From the IMG/VR virus record IMGVR_UViG_3300007609_000066, positions 1 through 30,384 of that record: a stretch of 30,384 nt of DNA; one strand, 5' to 3'. Within the stretch, counting starts at the first letter, position 1; each line of letters opens with the position of its first letter. The notes under the pieces were generated by a model. It searched no databases and had not been told where the DNA came from. It was given only the letters and a program-made list of their open reading frames with translations. Shown here piece after piece: positions 17,910 to 24,199 of this stretch. The stretch is from a virus. The translations under genes and the position numbers were made by a program.

Positions 17910-17937
17910 GTCTTCTCCTCGCAGCGGTTTCCCGCGT

Positions 17938-17954
17938 GTTAGTGGTGCACTAAC
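17938..17954. promoter_or_regulatory. Inverted repeat site 1, GTTAGTG-N3-CACTAAC
   Basis: Perfect 7-bp arms GTTAGTG / CACTAAC around GTG. It lies 29 bp upstream of the SNF2 helicase ATG on the - strand. Its left arm, read on the - strand, supplies the TAG stop of the preceding small basic gene (CGT TAG). A DNA operator is the likeliest reading; an RNA hairpin in the leader is possible. Confidence 0.75.
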
Positions 17955-18234
17955 GTTTCCTCGGGCTACTTAACGCGCCACCCGCGGCTCGGTTCTTATT
18001 GCGGCTCTGGACGGTCACGCCGTTCTTGTTCGAGCCACCACGTGATAAGGGCTTCTTGTGCGCGACGTCTTTGCCCTCACGCTTGTCAGCCTTACCGTTT
18101 TTGTTGGCATCCTTACCGGTCTTATCCATCTTGCGTCGTGCACGCTGTCGCTCCATGCGGTCCTCGTGCTCGCCACGTTTCTTCTGCTGCTCGTACTCTT
18201 TCTTGTACGGGCGAGGTTTGTTTTTGTAAGGCAT
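17950..18234 (-). CDS. Small, very basic protein with degenerate HNH-like motif
   Basis: 94 residues from the ATG at 18234, which overlaps the stop of the nuclease gene upstream by one base (TGATG). The N-terminal 60 residues are mainly Lys, Arg, Glu and Gln. The C-terminal part reads DVAHKKPLSRGGSNKNG, which resembles the first beta-turn and helix of HNH nucleases (H-x-x-PLS-x-GGSN). The zinc cysteines and the last catalytic His/Asn are not evident. It is therefore either a minimal HNH-derived DNA-binding protein or an unrelated basic protein. Its stop codon lies within inverted repeat site 1. Confidence 0.6.
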   Translation of the reverse strand: MPYKNKPRPYKKEYEQQKKRGEHEDRMERQRARRKMDKTGKDANKNGKADKREGKDVAHKKPLSRGGSNKNGVTVQSRNKNRAAGGALSSPRKR

Positions 18235-18917
18235 CAGTTTGCTCCGTTGTGTGGGCACTCCGTTACAGGACAATGGCGTCTGCACAGGCCGCTAGGCTTC
18301 GGGTTCCACACCCCTGTCTCGAAGGCTTTCTCCATTGTACCATACTTGCCCATCCATTTCCCCCACAGATCAGGAGTGATCTCTTCGAGGTAGGTGTCAC
18401 GCACTATGTCGTTACACACCACAAACAGCAGGCCAGCGCGCACCTTCTTGATGTCAGGGAAGTGCTTGAACACAGTAAGCGCCATCAACTCTAGCTGTCC
18501 CTTGTCTGCGTAGCGTGCGGACTTGCCTGTCTTGTAGTCTATGACCCAAGCGGTTTCGGCATTGTGGTCGAGGATAAGCAAGTCAGCAATGCCGCGGAAC
18601 CAAACGTCTTTTGCGTAGAAGCTGCACGGTTCGAGGTCTGCGGTCAGCCCCATCTTACGCTCGACTAACTTGTCACCGCGCTTGCTGTTGAGCGAGTCCA
18701 AAACAGGCTTGGCGAAGTCGAACGCAGGGGGTAGTGGCTTGCCCTCACCGATGTAATCCTCGGCTGCTTTGTGGAAGGCGCTACCGTAGCGCACTGCCTC
18801 GGTCTCCACAAACGGGTGCTCTTTTAGCACAGTTACATGATAAAACTGCTTGGGGCACGTATCGAAGTTCTTCATCTTGCTGAAGGACCACGGCGCTGCG
18901 GCTACGGGTTTGCTCAT
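18234..18917 (-). CDS. Cas4/RecB-like PD-(D/E)XK exonuclease with Fe-S type cysteines
   Basis: 227 residues. Nuclease motifs: G45-S-A-F-H49 (GxAxH type), E86, G109-I-A-D112, D127-Y-K129 and Q141 before a hydrophobic helix. One Cys near the N-terminus (C21, in NFDTCPKQFYH) and three near the end (C212, C216, C221) match the layout of the [4Fe-4S] clasp of Cas4 and AddB nucleases. The enzyme probably resects DNA ends in phage recombination or replication. No CRISPR array or cas1 is present, so a link to spacer acquisition is not supported. It overlaps the PolA gene by 4 nt (ATGA). Confidence 0.88.
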   Translation of the reverse strand: MSKPVAAAPWSFSKMKNFDTCPKQFYHVTVLKEHPFVETEAVRYGSAFHKAAEDYIGEGKPLPPAFDFAKPVLDSLNSKRGDKLVERKMGLTADLEPCSFYAKDVWFRGIADLLILDHNAETAWVIDYKTGKSARYADKGQLELMALTVFKHFPDIKKVRAGLLFVVCNDIVRDTYLEEITPDLWGKWMGKYGTMEKAFETGVWNPKPSGLCRRHCPVTECPHNGAN

Positions 18918-20743
18918 TCACATTCTCCATATGATTTGGCGGTGCCTGCTTCGCAGTCGACAGGTAGGCCAGTGGCCCAGTCCGGTACCCAACGCATCCA
19001 TTTCTCTACACATTCCTGTGCAGCGGGGACTTCGGCGTCAGGGACACAGCACACAATCGAGTCGTGAACGGTTAGCACCACGCGGTATTCCTTAGCAATT
19101 CTTAGCATCTGCTCGCCAATGATGCAACGGGCGATAGCTTGGCACACGTTCTCTACTACTTTCCCACCGTATATCTTCTTCTCACCTGCGCGGACCTTGT
19201 AGTAGTATTGCGGTCCCTTCTCTTCCTCGCGGGCAAAGAGGTCGTGGTAGAACATGGGTAGCCCCGACGGCAGCATGACAGCCTTCTTCACGGGGTCGAC
19301 AGTCAGTACCCCGGCGAGACCGAAGTCGAGCCTGTCACCCTGCGCCATGTAGCGGAGCATGTTCTGTGCGTTGCGCCATAGCTGACTGATCTTCCAGTTG
19401 GTGTCACGGTAGATGTTAATAACCCTGCGAGCCTCGTCCAACTCCATGTCGAACCCAAACGTCTTTAGCTGTGCTTGGAACTTGAGCGCACCCATGCCGT
19501 AGCCTGCACCAAGAATAGTAGTCTTACCCACAAAGCGTTGGTCCTTGGTCACCTCGTCTACAGGCACGCCGTAGATACTAGACGCCATCTTCTTATAGAC
19601 GTCCTCTCTGTTAGTGAACGCACTAACAAGGTCACTCTGCTCGGCTAGCCACGCCAGTACACGGGCTTCAATCTGTGCGGAGTCAGCCTCGATCACTGTG
19701 TGCCCTTCGGGGGCGATGATCGCCTTCTTGAGCGCCTTCCCGTTCGGTCCTCGGCTCGGTAGGTTTTGCAGGTTGATCTTGTCGTCCCCGCCCCATCGGC
19801 CAGTGTGCGCCGCGTAGTAGCGGACCGGTACGGGTAGCAGCCCACGTTTGGATATATCTATAAACCTCTGAGTACGTGTTTCCTCAAGCGTGGATTTTGT
19901 CCCAAGCCGTGCAGCAACAAGCGCCTGTACCCTGTCGTCTTCATGCTCTAGCAGCGCCTTAAACTCTTCGTCGTTCTTGGCGAACGCGTACGTCTCCTTG
20001 CCTGTGGTGGGGCTGATCTTGGTCGGCGGAGTTACGCCTAAACCAATCAGCATGTCCGCAAACTTGGGGTTCGACATCAGGTCCTTCTTGTCGGTGATCC
20101 CTGCATCTACCATCAGCTGGTCCTTGCGGTCCTTGACGTTTTCGAGGTGCATCTCCAGCAGCCCAAGGTCCAAGTCCAGCGTTGGCTCCGTGAACATACG
20201 CAGGGTCAGGTCAATCAGCTTGAGTTCTTTACGTGGAAACTTCTTAGCCATGATGCTGAACAGTGTGTACGTCAGGTTCACGTCGTTGACGCAGTAGTCA
20301 CCATACAGGGACAGGTCATAGTCAGAGAAATCTAATCGCCGTTTCCCCAGCGCGCGGACCACTTCCGTTCCCTTAGCTCCAACACCGTATCGTTCAGCGA
20401 CTTTCTTGAGACTTGCGCTAGTCTCAACCCCATGAAGAGCACGGGCCATGTGCATAGTGTCAGCAAGAGCGCGAGGGTGGATACCAAAACGCCAAGACAA
20501 GATAGCACCGTCAAACATAGTATTGTGGGCGAGTACCATACTGTTAGCCCAGTCAAATGTATCGAGGTACTGAGCGATCTGTTCTTGTGTTCCACTGGCC
20601 CACTCCGTCTCACCGTTGTTTACTTTCACTGCGACGCCAATCACTTCGAAGCGGGGGTCACGTATATACGCTTCTGTTGTCATCTTAGACAGTGAGTAGT
20701 CCTTGGCGTAGTAGGTCTCAAAGTCGACTGTTATCAGGTCCAT
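18914..20743 (-). CDS. polA: Family A DNA polymerase with 3'-5' exonuclease, Leu762 type
   Basis: 609 residues. Exonuclease motif I is DFETYY (D7, E9), and YCVNDVNLTYTLF fits Exo III. Polymerase motif A is EADSAQIEAR (D354), motif B is R403-x3-K407-x3-L411-G with GYGMG following, and motif C is VHDS (H560, D561). The residue equivalent to E. coli Phe762 / T7 Tyr526 is Leu411, a variant known from marine virioplankton polymerases and tied to altered dideoxynucleotide discrimination and fidelity. There is no 5'-nuclease domain. It should be the main phage replicase. The coding sequence carries one perfect GTTAGTG..CACTAAC repeat at 19610-19627. Confidence 0.97.
   Translation of the reverse strand: MDLITVDFETYYAKDYSLSKMTTEAYIRDPRFEVIGVAVKVNNGETEWASGTQEQIAQYLDTFDWANSMVLAHNTMFDGAILSWRFGIHPRALADTMHMARALHGVETSASLKKVAERYGVGAKGTEVVRALGKRRLDFSDYDLSLYGDYCVNDVNLTYTLFSIMAKKFPRKELKLIDLTLRMFTEPTLDLDLGLLEMHLENVKDRKDQLMVDAGITDKKDLMSNPKFADMLIGLGVTPPTKISPTTGKETYAFAKNDEEFKALLEHEDDRVQALVAARLGTKSTLEETRTQRFIDISKRGLLPVPVRYYAAHTGRWGGDDKINLQNLPSRGPNGKALKKAIIAPEGHTVIEADSAQIEARVLAWLAEQSDLVSAFTNREDVYKKMASSIYGVPVDEVTKDQRFVGKTTILGAGYGMGALKFQAQLKTFGFDMELDEARRVINIYRDTNWKISQLWRNAQNMLRYMAQGDRLDFGLAGVLTVDPVKKAVMLPSGLPMFYHDLFAREEEKGPQYYYKVRAGEKKIYGGKVVENVCQAIARCIIGEQMLRIAKEYRVVLTVHDSIVCCVPDAEVPAAQECVEKWMRWVPDWATGLPVDCEAGTAKSYGECE
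19610..19627. repeat. Inverted repeat site 2 inside polA, GTTAGTG-N4-CACTAAC
   Basis: Perfect 7-bp arms with the 4-bp spacer AACG, inside the polymerase frame, where it encodes L-V-S-A-F-T-N. No start codon is nearby. It may be an internal operator or roadblock site, or a chance product of the codons used. Confidence 0.55.
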
Positions 20744-20963
20744 TGTTGTTCTCTCTCATGTATCTCTGGATTGTATGCAGGCTCTTCTTGGCCTGTTGGT
20801 CATTTTGCGTTGACGCGTTATTAGCCACACACGCTACGCGGCGCCCTCGGTGTACGAGGAAGTAGTGATCCTTTTTCTTCACCACTCCCCATGTACTCGG
20901 CAGGCCCCTAAGAACTTTTCGCAGCAGTGGATGAACTTGTTTCGGTAGGTCACGCATGGTCAT
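20718..20963 (-). CDS. Small basic protein, loosely HicA-like
   Basis: 81 residues. The start overlaps the dCMP deaminase stop by 4 nt (ATGA), and the end overlaps polA by 26 nt. The sequence has LRKVLRGLP, then WGVVKKKDHYFLVHRGRRVACV, then a helix KKSLHTIQRYMRE. A beta-hairpin with a single His followed by a C-terminal helix recalls the small double-stranded-RNA-binding fold of HicA toxins and related phage proteins. No HicB partner is adjacent. A toxin role is not supported, and an RNA- or DNA-binding accessory protein is the safer guess. Confidence 0.6.
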   Translation of the reverse strand: MTMRDLPKQVHPLLRKVLRGLPSTWGVVKKKDHYFLVHRGRRVACVANNASTQNDQQAKKSLHTIQRYMRENNNGPDNSRL

Positions 20964-21406
20964 ACCTGCGTTACCCGCACAGCAGCTTCGCGAAATTGTT
21001 GCTTCGTTAGGTATAGGTCATCTGCCCATCGGGCGAGGAACGCGTCGTCAGGTTCGGGCCACACTACATGTTTGATGCCCGCTTGAACTATCTGAGCAGC
21101 ACACTGAGCGCAGCAGGGGTGCGTCACCACAATCGTCGCCCCGTCGAGTGGCGCTGTTGCAAACAAGATCGCATTCTTCTCGGCATGTAGCACCATCTTA
21201 TACTTTATCTCGCGGTTATTAAGGCGTTCTGGTGTGTCGTATACCCCCCGTGCAAGCCCGTTGTACCCTGTAGATATTACGCGTCGTTTCTTGTCGAATA
21301 TAACCGCGCCGACCTGCGTGCTCGGGTCTTTACTTAACTTGGCTATATGCTCGGCGAGTTCTAGCGCCCATTTTTGTAGGTGTGGTGTGTCTATCGGCCC
21401 ATTCAT
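20960..21406 (-). CDS. Deoxycytidylate (dCMP) deaminase
   Basis: 148 residues, RBS AAAGGGGCA. Zinc-dependent deaminase motifs: H74-A-E76 (zinc His and proton-shuttling Glu) and C99-A-Q-C102 (zinc Cys pair), plus STQVGAVI and GYNG near the N-terminus that form the nucleotide pocket. The enzyme converts dCMP to dUMP, raising the dTTP supply for replication. The usual PPC before the Cys pair is P97-C98-C99, so a Cys replaces the second Pro. It is followed by coupled genes leading into polA. Confidence 0.93.
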   Translation of the reverse strand: MNGPIDTPHLQKWALELAEHIAKLSKDPSTQVGAVIFDKKRRVISTGYNGLARGVYDTPERLNNREIKYKMVLHAEKNAILFATAPLDGATIVVTHPCCAQCAAQIVQAGIKHVVWPEPDDAFLARWADDLYLTKQQFREAAVRVTQV

Positions 21407-21418
21407 TGTCTTGCCCCT

Positions 21419-21910
21419 TTAGTCATTTTGTACTTCCTTCGGCCTGTCGTCTGTGCCGACGTTGCGAGCCTCGTAAGACACAAGGAAAGCTATGCAGCAG
21501 GCTGCGTGAGATAGGTGTGAGTACCCTGTCTCGGGGTCTTTTTCCTCACCACGCCACCACGCCCACATATGGCGCATCAGCGCGCCGAAGGGGCGAGACC
21601 ACTTCATACCCAACTCCCAGTTACGGTCGGCGTATTTCTTAGCGCCGAAGGTCAGGACACGGGCAACTTCTTCGAGTAGTTCGGGAGGTAACAACTCATA
21701 CCGCAGCTTATCACTGTCAAATTTTTGACCCTCCGTGATAGGCTCCCTCCAGTTCGGCGATGAAATCCGATCCATGCAGGTTTGTGCGTAGTCTACGGGC
21801 ACGTCGCAGTTCAGTGCTATAGTCTCGGCGGTTGCGGTGGCGCGGTGCTTCAGCAGGTAACGCCACACACGCTCTTCTGTTGCCTCCACAGGCTTAAAAA
21901 TCTGGTTCAT
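21419..21910 (-). CDS. MazG-like dATP/dGTP diphosphohydrolase with N-terminal winged-helix-like region
   Basis: 163 residues, AAGGGATAC upstream of the ATG, 17-nt overlap with the preceding gene. Residues 1-55 look like a small winged helix (TEERVWRYLLKHR, then TAETIALNCDVP). Residues 63-150 carry the phage pyrophosphohydrolase pattern: RYELLPPELLEEVARVLTFG, KKYADRNWE, ALMRHMWAWWRGEE, and HLSHAACCIAFL. This is the family called dGTP_diPhyd_N or DUF5664. It likely hydrolyses dGTP/dATP to monophosphates and may shape the nucleotide pool. In Z-genome phages a related enzyme feeds PurZ, but no PurZ is in this window. Confidence 0.8.
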   Translation of the reverse strand: MNQIFKPVEATEERVWRYLLKHRATATAETIALNCDVPVDYAQTCMDRISSPNWREPITEGQKFDSDKLRYELLPPELLEEVARVLTFGAKKYADRNWELGMKWSRPFGALMRHMWAWWRGEEKDPETGYSHLSHAACCIAFLVSYEARNVGTDDRPKEVQND

Positions 21911-22079
21911 GGAGTATCCCTTGCTCTTGCAGTTTCTTGTAGTACCGGAGTTCGCGCGTGAGGGTCACAAGCCTTGGGTCACCCGGACCTTCTTCCCAGA
22001 TGATGTCATCGTATTCTCTCTCTAATTTCTTTACTTTCCCTGACACGTTAATCAGTCTTGGGTCACTGTCGTAGTCCAT
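21894..22079 (-). CDS. Small hypothetical protein, charged coiled coil
   Basis: 61 residues from the ATG at 22079, chosen because AGGAAGA lies about 5 nt before it; the frame extends to 22109. The protein has two similar halves: DSDPRLINVSGKVKKLEREY and GDPRLVTLTRELRYYKKL. This repeat of DPRL followed by a helix suggests an internal duplication and a helical hairpin. No family recognised. Confidence 0.6.
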   Translation of the reverse strand: MDYDSDPRLINVSGKVKKLEREYDDIIWEEGPGDPRLVTLTRELRYYKKLQEQGILHEPDF

Positions 22080-22206
22080 TGATCTTCCTTCTTGCGTACC
22101 AAATTCCAAACTTCCAAAGCAGCCTGTACGGCGACCACTTCGGCGTCATAGAGAGCGCATGAGTGCATTGCCATTGTAGTGACAGGTATTCTTCCCGTGT
22201 CTTCAT
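22052..22206 (-). pseudogene. Small gene split between two frames
   Basis: An ATG at 22206 overlaps the upstream stop (ATGA) and has GGAAGG about 10 nt before it. In that frame the first codons read MKTREEYLSLQWQCTHAL, then the frame turns to AGG/AGA-rich, unlikely sequence and stops after 47 codons. The -1 frame takes over at the same point and reads LYDAEVVAVQAALEVWNLV to a stop at 22052. Deleting one CT from CTCTCT at about 22148-22153 would join both into a sensible protein of about 52 residues. Either a real frameshift mutation, programmed slippage, or a sequencing/assembly error. If two genes exist, the second could start at ATG 22174. Confidence 0.5.
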
Positions 22207-22391
22207 ATGTCGTACCCTTCCTTCCGACGGTTCTCGACAAACTTGCGTAGGTCATCCGCGGCGTGCCAGTAGCGTTGTTGTGCGGACGGGGAGGCGTCCT
22301 TCTTGGCATGGGCTTCCATCCAGAAATCTACCTGCTGTTTGAGGAACCGCAGCTCTGCCTGTTGAGCGGGGGGCAACTCTGTCTTTCCCAC
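22203..22391 (-). CDS. Small helical hypothetical protein (GTG start)
   Basis: 62 residues starting at GTG 22391, with AGGG 6 nt upstream and 6 nt after the VRR-NUC stop. Content is helical and charged: LPPAQQAELRFLKQQVDFW, then ADDLRKFVENRRKEGYDI. No domain recognised. Its stop overlaps the next start by 4 nt, which indicates coupling with the frame-disrupted gene below. Confidence 0.6.
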   Translation of the reverse strand: MGKTELPPAQQAELRFLKQQVDFWMEAHAKKDASPSAQQRYWHAADDLRKFVENRRKEGYDI

Positions 22392-22397
22392 GATACC

Positions 22398-22676
22398 CTA
22401 GACCTCCCGTGCATCTTCGATGTTGTCCGCGTTGATAACAAGCGATACCCCTCCCGCTTCGGCGATCTGCTTTAAGTTCTTCTCCTGCAACGGCGTCGGC
22501 TTGTTCTTGCCTACCTTGCACTCAATCCCAAAGAACCTGCCTTGGTGGCAGCCCACGATGTCGGGCACTCCGCTCTGACCATACCCACCTGTCACAGGGT
22601 AGAAGTAGTAAGCACCCATCTCTTTGAGTATCGCCACGACTTTCTTCTTCACCTTAGCTTCCGGTGTCATTGCCAT
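22398..22676 (-). CDS. VRR-NUC family nuclease
   Basis: 92 residues, GAAAGGACA upstream of the ATG. The compact PD-(D/E)XK core of the VRR-NUC family is visible: GQSGVPDIVG (P38, D39), IECKVG (E52-x-K54) and PTPLQEKN (Q64), followed by a helix and AGGVSLVINA. Stand-alone phage VRR-NUC proteins are thought to act on branched or structured DNA during recombination or packaging; the target here is unknown. It lies in a run of small accessory genes after the nucleotide-metabolism block. Confidence 0.9.
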   Translation of the reverse strand: MAMTPEAKVKKKVVAILKEMGAYYFYPVTGGYGQSGVPDIVGCHQGRFFGIECKVGKNKPTPLQEKNLKQIAEAGGVSLVINADNIEDAREV

Positions 22677-22688
22677 CGTCTTGTCCTT

Positions 22689-22892
22689 TCACTGGTTGTC
22701 GTCAAAGAAAGCGTCTTCTTCACACCAGTAGTGTTCATTGTCCCAGTGCGTAAACAATTCACGGTATGCACGACGGAGTCCACTTAAGTCATACCACCAA
22801 TCATTTACTTTCATGTATGCCCGCCAAGCGGTTCGCTTGCTCTTGGTGTTCATGTAGATGCGAGAGTTCCTAGTCCCCGTGTAACACAGCAT
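22689..22892 (-). CDS. Small aromatic-rich hypothetical protein
   Basis: 67 residues, ATG at 22892 preceded by GAAAGGACAGGACG, almost the same leader as the VRR-NUC gene. The start lies 23 nt inside the upstream gene. The sequence is rich in Trp and Tyr (VNDWWYDLSG, THWDNEHYW) and ends acidic. No membrane segment or known motif. A virion or host-interaction peptide is possible, but there is no direct evidence. Confidence 0.55.
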   Translation of the reverse strand: MLCYTGTRNSRIYMNTKSKRTAWRAYMKVNDWWYDLSGLRRAYRELFTHWDNEHYWCEEDAFFDDNQ

Positions 22893-23181
22893 CGTCCTGT
22901 CCTTTCAGTTTGGCGATGGTTTTTTGCGCGAGAACCACTGGATCACGGTCAGGCCATGTACCATATTCCATGAAGTTGCAGCAGATTTGCAGCACGAAAA
23001 CCGCCTCATCCAGCTTGGCTTCCAGTTCCTCTATGCGATCTACAAGCGGTACACTGGCATCCATCTTTTTGAGGATGTGGTGCATTCGTTCACGAGTCAC
23101 GCCCTTCTCCTTGGCCAGCTTGTGCGGGTCTTCGCCTTTCTTCCAGCGGCGATACGCCTGCTCTCTTGTCATCTCACTCAT
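22870..23181 (-). CDS. Small HTH protein with C-terminal coiled helix
   Basis: 103 residues from the ATG at 23181, with GAGGAGA 6 nt upstream; a longer frame to 23202 is less likely. Residues 3-40 look like a simple HTH: TREQAYRRWKKGEDPHKLAKEKGV followed by TRERMHHILKK. Then a long helix IEELEAKLDEAVFVLQICC and a short end. A DNA-binding or adaptor protein is likely. The start overlaps the upstream gene by 8 nt. Confidence 0.62.
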   Translation of the reverse strand: MSEMTREQAYRRWKKGEDPHKLAKEKGVTRERMHHILKKMDASVPLVDRIEELEAKLDEAVFVLQICCNFMEYGTWPDRDPVVLAQKTIAKLKGQDDAVLHGD

Positions 23182-23359
23182 CTTTTTCTCCTCTGTTTGC
23201 ACGTCCTCTGATCTCGTTCACTACGTTTTTGTTGCCCTCGGCCATGCGGATGATCGTCTCAAGCTGATCCCACGTAACCCAAAGTCTTGGCAGGGGTACA
23301 AAGCCCGCCTCCCGAAGAGCCTGCGCGCCCTTGCTCTTGAGTTCTCTGCCGTTGCTCAA
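23174..23359 (-). CDS. Small conserved-type phage protein (LWVT motif), TTG start proposed
   Basis: 61 residues if it starts at TTG 23359, which overlaps the stop of the upstream membrane peptide (TTGA) and follows GGGGGCGGG. The frame is open to 23404, but the upstream part overlaps that peptide's codons. Core: LREAGFVPLPRLWVTWDQLETI, then MAEGNKNVVNEIR. I have seen short phage proteins with this L-W-V-T..Q-x-E pattern without known function. It could be a small helical regulator; this is not supported further. Confidence 0.55.
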   Translation of the reverse strand: MSNGRELKSKGAQALREAGFVPLPRLWVTWDQLETIIRMAEGNKNVVNEIRGRANRGEKDE

Positions 23360-23496
23360 TTTTCCCGCCCCCACATGTACACGAGGATTGCACCCAGCAA
23401 CCAAGGCACCGGGTCAGGCGAAACTATAGCGGTGATGGCCAAGCCAATGCTGGCAAGCGCGCACAGCCCGCGGAAGAAGTCGTCTGAGTCTTTCAT
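23356..23496 (-). CDS. 46-residue membrane protein
   Basis: A short frame with ATG at 23496 and RBS GAAAGGACA about 6 nt upstream. After a charged N-terminus MKDSDDFFRG come two hydrophobic segments: LCALASIGLAITAIV and PWLLGAILVYMWG, separated by SPDPV, ending GREN. Two short transmembrane helices with both ends charged is a holin-like or small inner-membrane layout. No lysin is visible nearby, so a lysis role is only a possibility. The stop overlaps the next gene's TTG start. Confidence 0.65.
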   Translation of the reverse strand: MKDSDDFFRGLCALASIGLAITAIVSPDPVPWLLGAILVYMWGREN

Positions 23497-23507
23497 GGGT
23501 TGTCCTT

Positions 23508-23585
23508 TCAGAAGATGTTACGGAAAACGAATAGGCCGACTGCTACAACCGCTACCACCTCGATAAACAGGACGGCTTCAACCAT
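23508..23585 (-). CDS. 25-residue single-pass membrane peptide
   Basis: ATG at 23585 preceded by AAGGAGGTGAGTG, an almost complete Shine-Dalgarno match and the strongest in this region. The peptide starts MVEAVLFIEVVAVV and ends GLFVFRNIF, so it is essentially one transmembrane helix. A perfect RBS, correct spacing and a hydrophobic product make a real gene likely despite its size. The next gene's RBS overlaps its stop. Confidence 0.65.
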   Translation of the reverse strand: MVEAVLFIEVVAVVAVGLFVFRNIF

Positions 23586-23617
23586 CACTCACCTCCTTCA
23601 ATCTGGTCGATGTTGCA

Positions 23618-23890
23618 CTAGTCATCTTTGTTGCGCTCCTTTCGCCACTGTTGAAAGTCATTCCACTCCCCGCGATTGCGAATGTCAGCTTTCATTTGCC
23701 GCACCGTTTTGAATGGGACGCGCCAGATCATTACCGGCAACGCGATAACGATGAAAAAAGGCCATAGCACTGCCGCTGTTATTCTGTCTCGGAGCGTTGT
23801 GCTTGCGTCAGCACAGAGTCCCGCAAAGATGACAACGGTCATAGACCACCAGACGACAGCCACAACGGTCAAAATAATTTCAAAGTTCAT
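23618..23890 (-). CDS. Small two-helix membrane protein
   Basis: 90 residues, AGAGGA upstream of ATG 23890. Hydrophobic segments at about residues 4-25 (IILTVVAVVWWSMTVVIFAG) and 38-55 (ITAAVLWPFFIVIALPVMIW), joined by a polar loop with one Cys and charged residues. A basic C-terminal tail (FKTVRQMKADIRNRGEW) should face the cytoplasm. Together with the 25- and 46-residue peptides below it forms a cluster of three membrane proteins. Holin, superinfection exclusion or another envelope role are all open. Confidence 0.7.
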   Translation of the reverse strand: MNFEIILTVVAVVWWSMTVVIFAGLCADASTTLRDRITAAVLWPFFIVIALPVMIWRVPFKTVRQMKADIRNRGEWNDFQQWRKERNKDD

Positions 23891-23999
23891 GTTTATATCC
23901 TCTGCTACCCGCGCCGTTATTGGTCATCGGTCCTGTCTTTTCAGTTCTGCGGCAGCTATTGCTTGATGCATGGTCCGCGAGTATCTTCTCTAGGCTCAT
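23880..23999 (-). CDS. Possible 39-residue coupled peptide
   Basis: ATG at 23999 overlaps the upstream stop (ATGA), and the frame runs to a TGA at 23880, just inside the next gene. It begins MSLEKILADHASSNS and ends in a Gly/Asn/Ser-rich part. A second short frame in the same stretch (ATG near 23971, MHQAIAAAELKRQDR) looks more protein-like in its last residues. The segment may hold a single degraded gene. Only the coupling supports it. Confidence 0.3.
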   Translation of the reverse strand: MSLEKILADHASSNSCRRTEKTGPMTNNGAGSRGYKHEL

Positions 24000-24199
24000 G
24001 CTTCTTCTCCCCAGTCCTTTTTGTCGCCATATTTTATGGCTTGCTCATACCCCGCGTAATACTTTTGCACCTGAGCGGGCGTCATGTCTGCTTTGCTGAT
24101 CCGGTGGCCGTTGTCCTTGTAATGCGGATCTTCTGGCCTGCCGTAGTAGGCGTCTGCGTGGCCCCGGTCGAAGGGACTGCCGTGGCGTTGGGTGGTCAT
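23996..24199 (-). CDS. Small conserved-type phage protein (FDRGHADAYYGRP)
   Basis: 67 residues; start overlaps the upstream stop by 4 nt. Motifs: SPFDRGHADAYYGRPEDPHY and a helix QVQKYYAGYEQAIKYGDKK. Many phages and some bacteria encode proteins of this GSPFDRG-x-ADxYYxRPxxPH type with no established function. The compact aromatic motif suggests a nucleic-acid or protein-binding surface. It is located between an HTH protein and membrane peptides. Confidence 0.7.
   Translation of the reverse strand: MTTQRHGSPFDRGHADAYYGRPEDPHYKDNGHRISKADMTPAQVQKYYAGYEQAIKYGDKKDWGEEA

Noticed and set aside
18234-18917. Cas4-like nuclease as part of a phage CRISPR system
   Set aside because: No repeats with spacers, cas1 or cas2. 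Location between polA and a helicase supports a recombination or replication role.
21419-21910. 2-aminoadenine (Z) genome pathway
   Set aside because: Only a MazG-like enzyme is present; no PurZ-type adenylosuccinate synthetase or DatZ-type HD phosphohydrolase is seen in the window.
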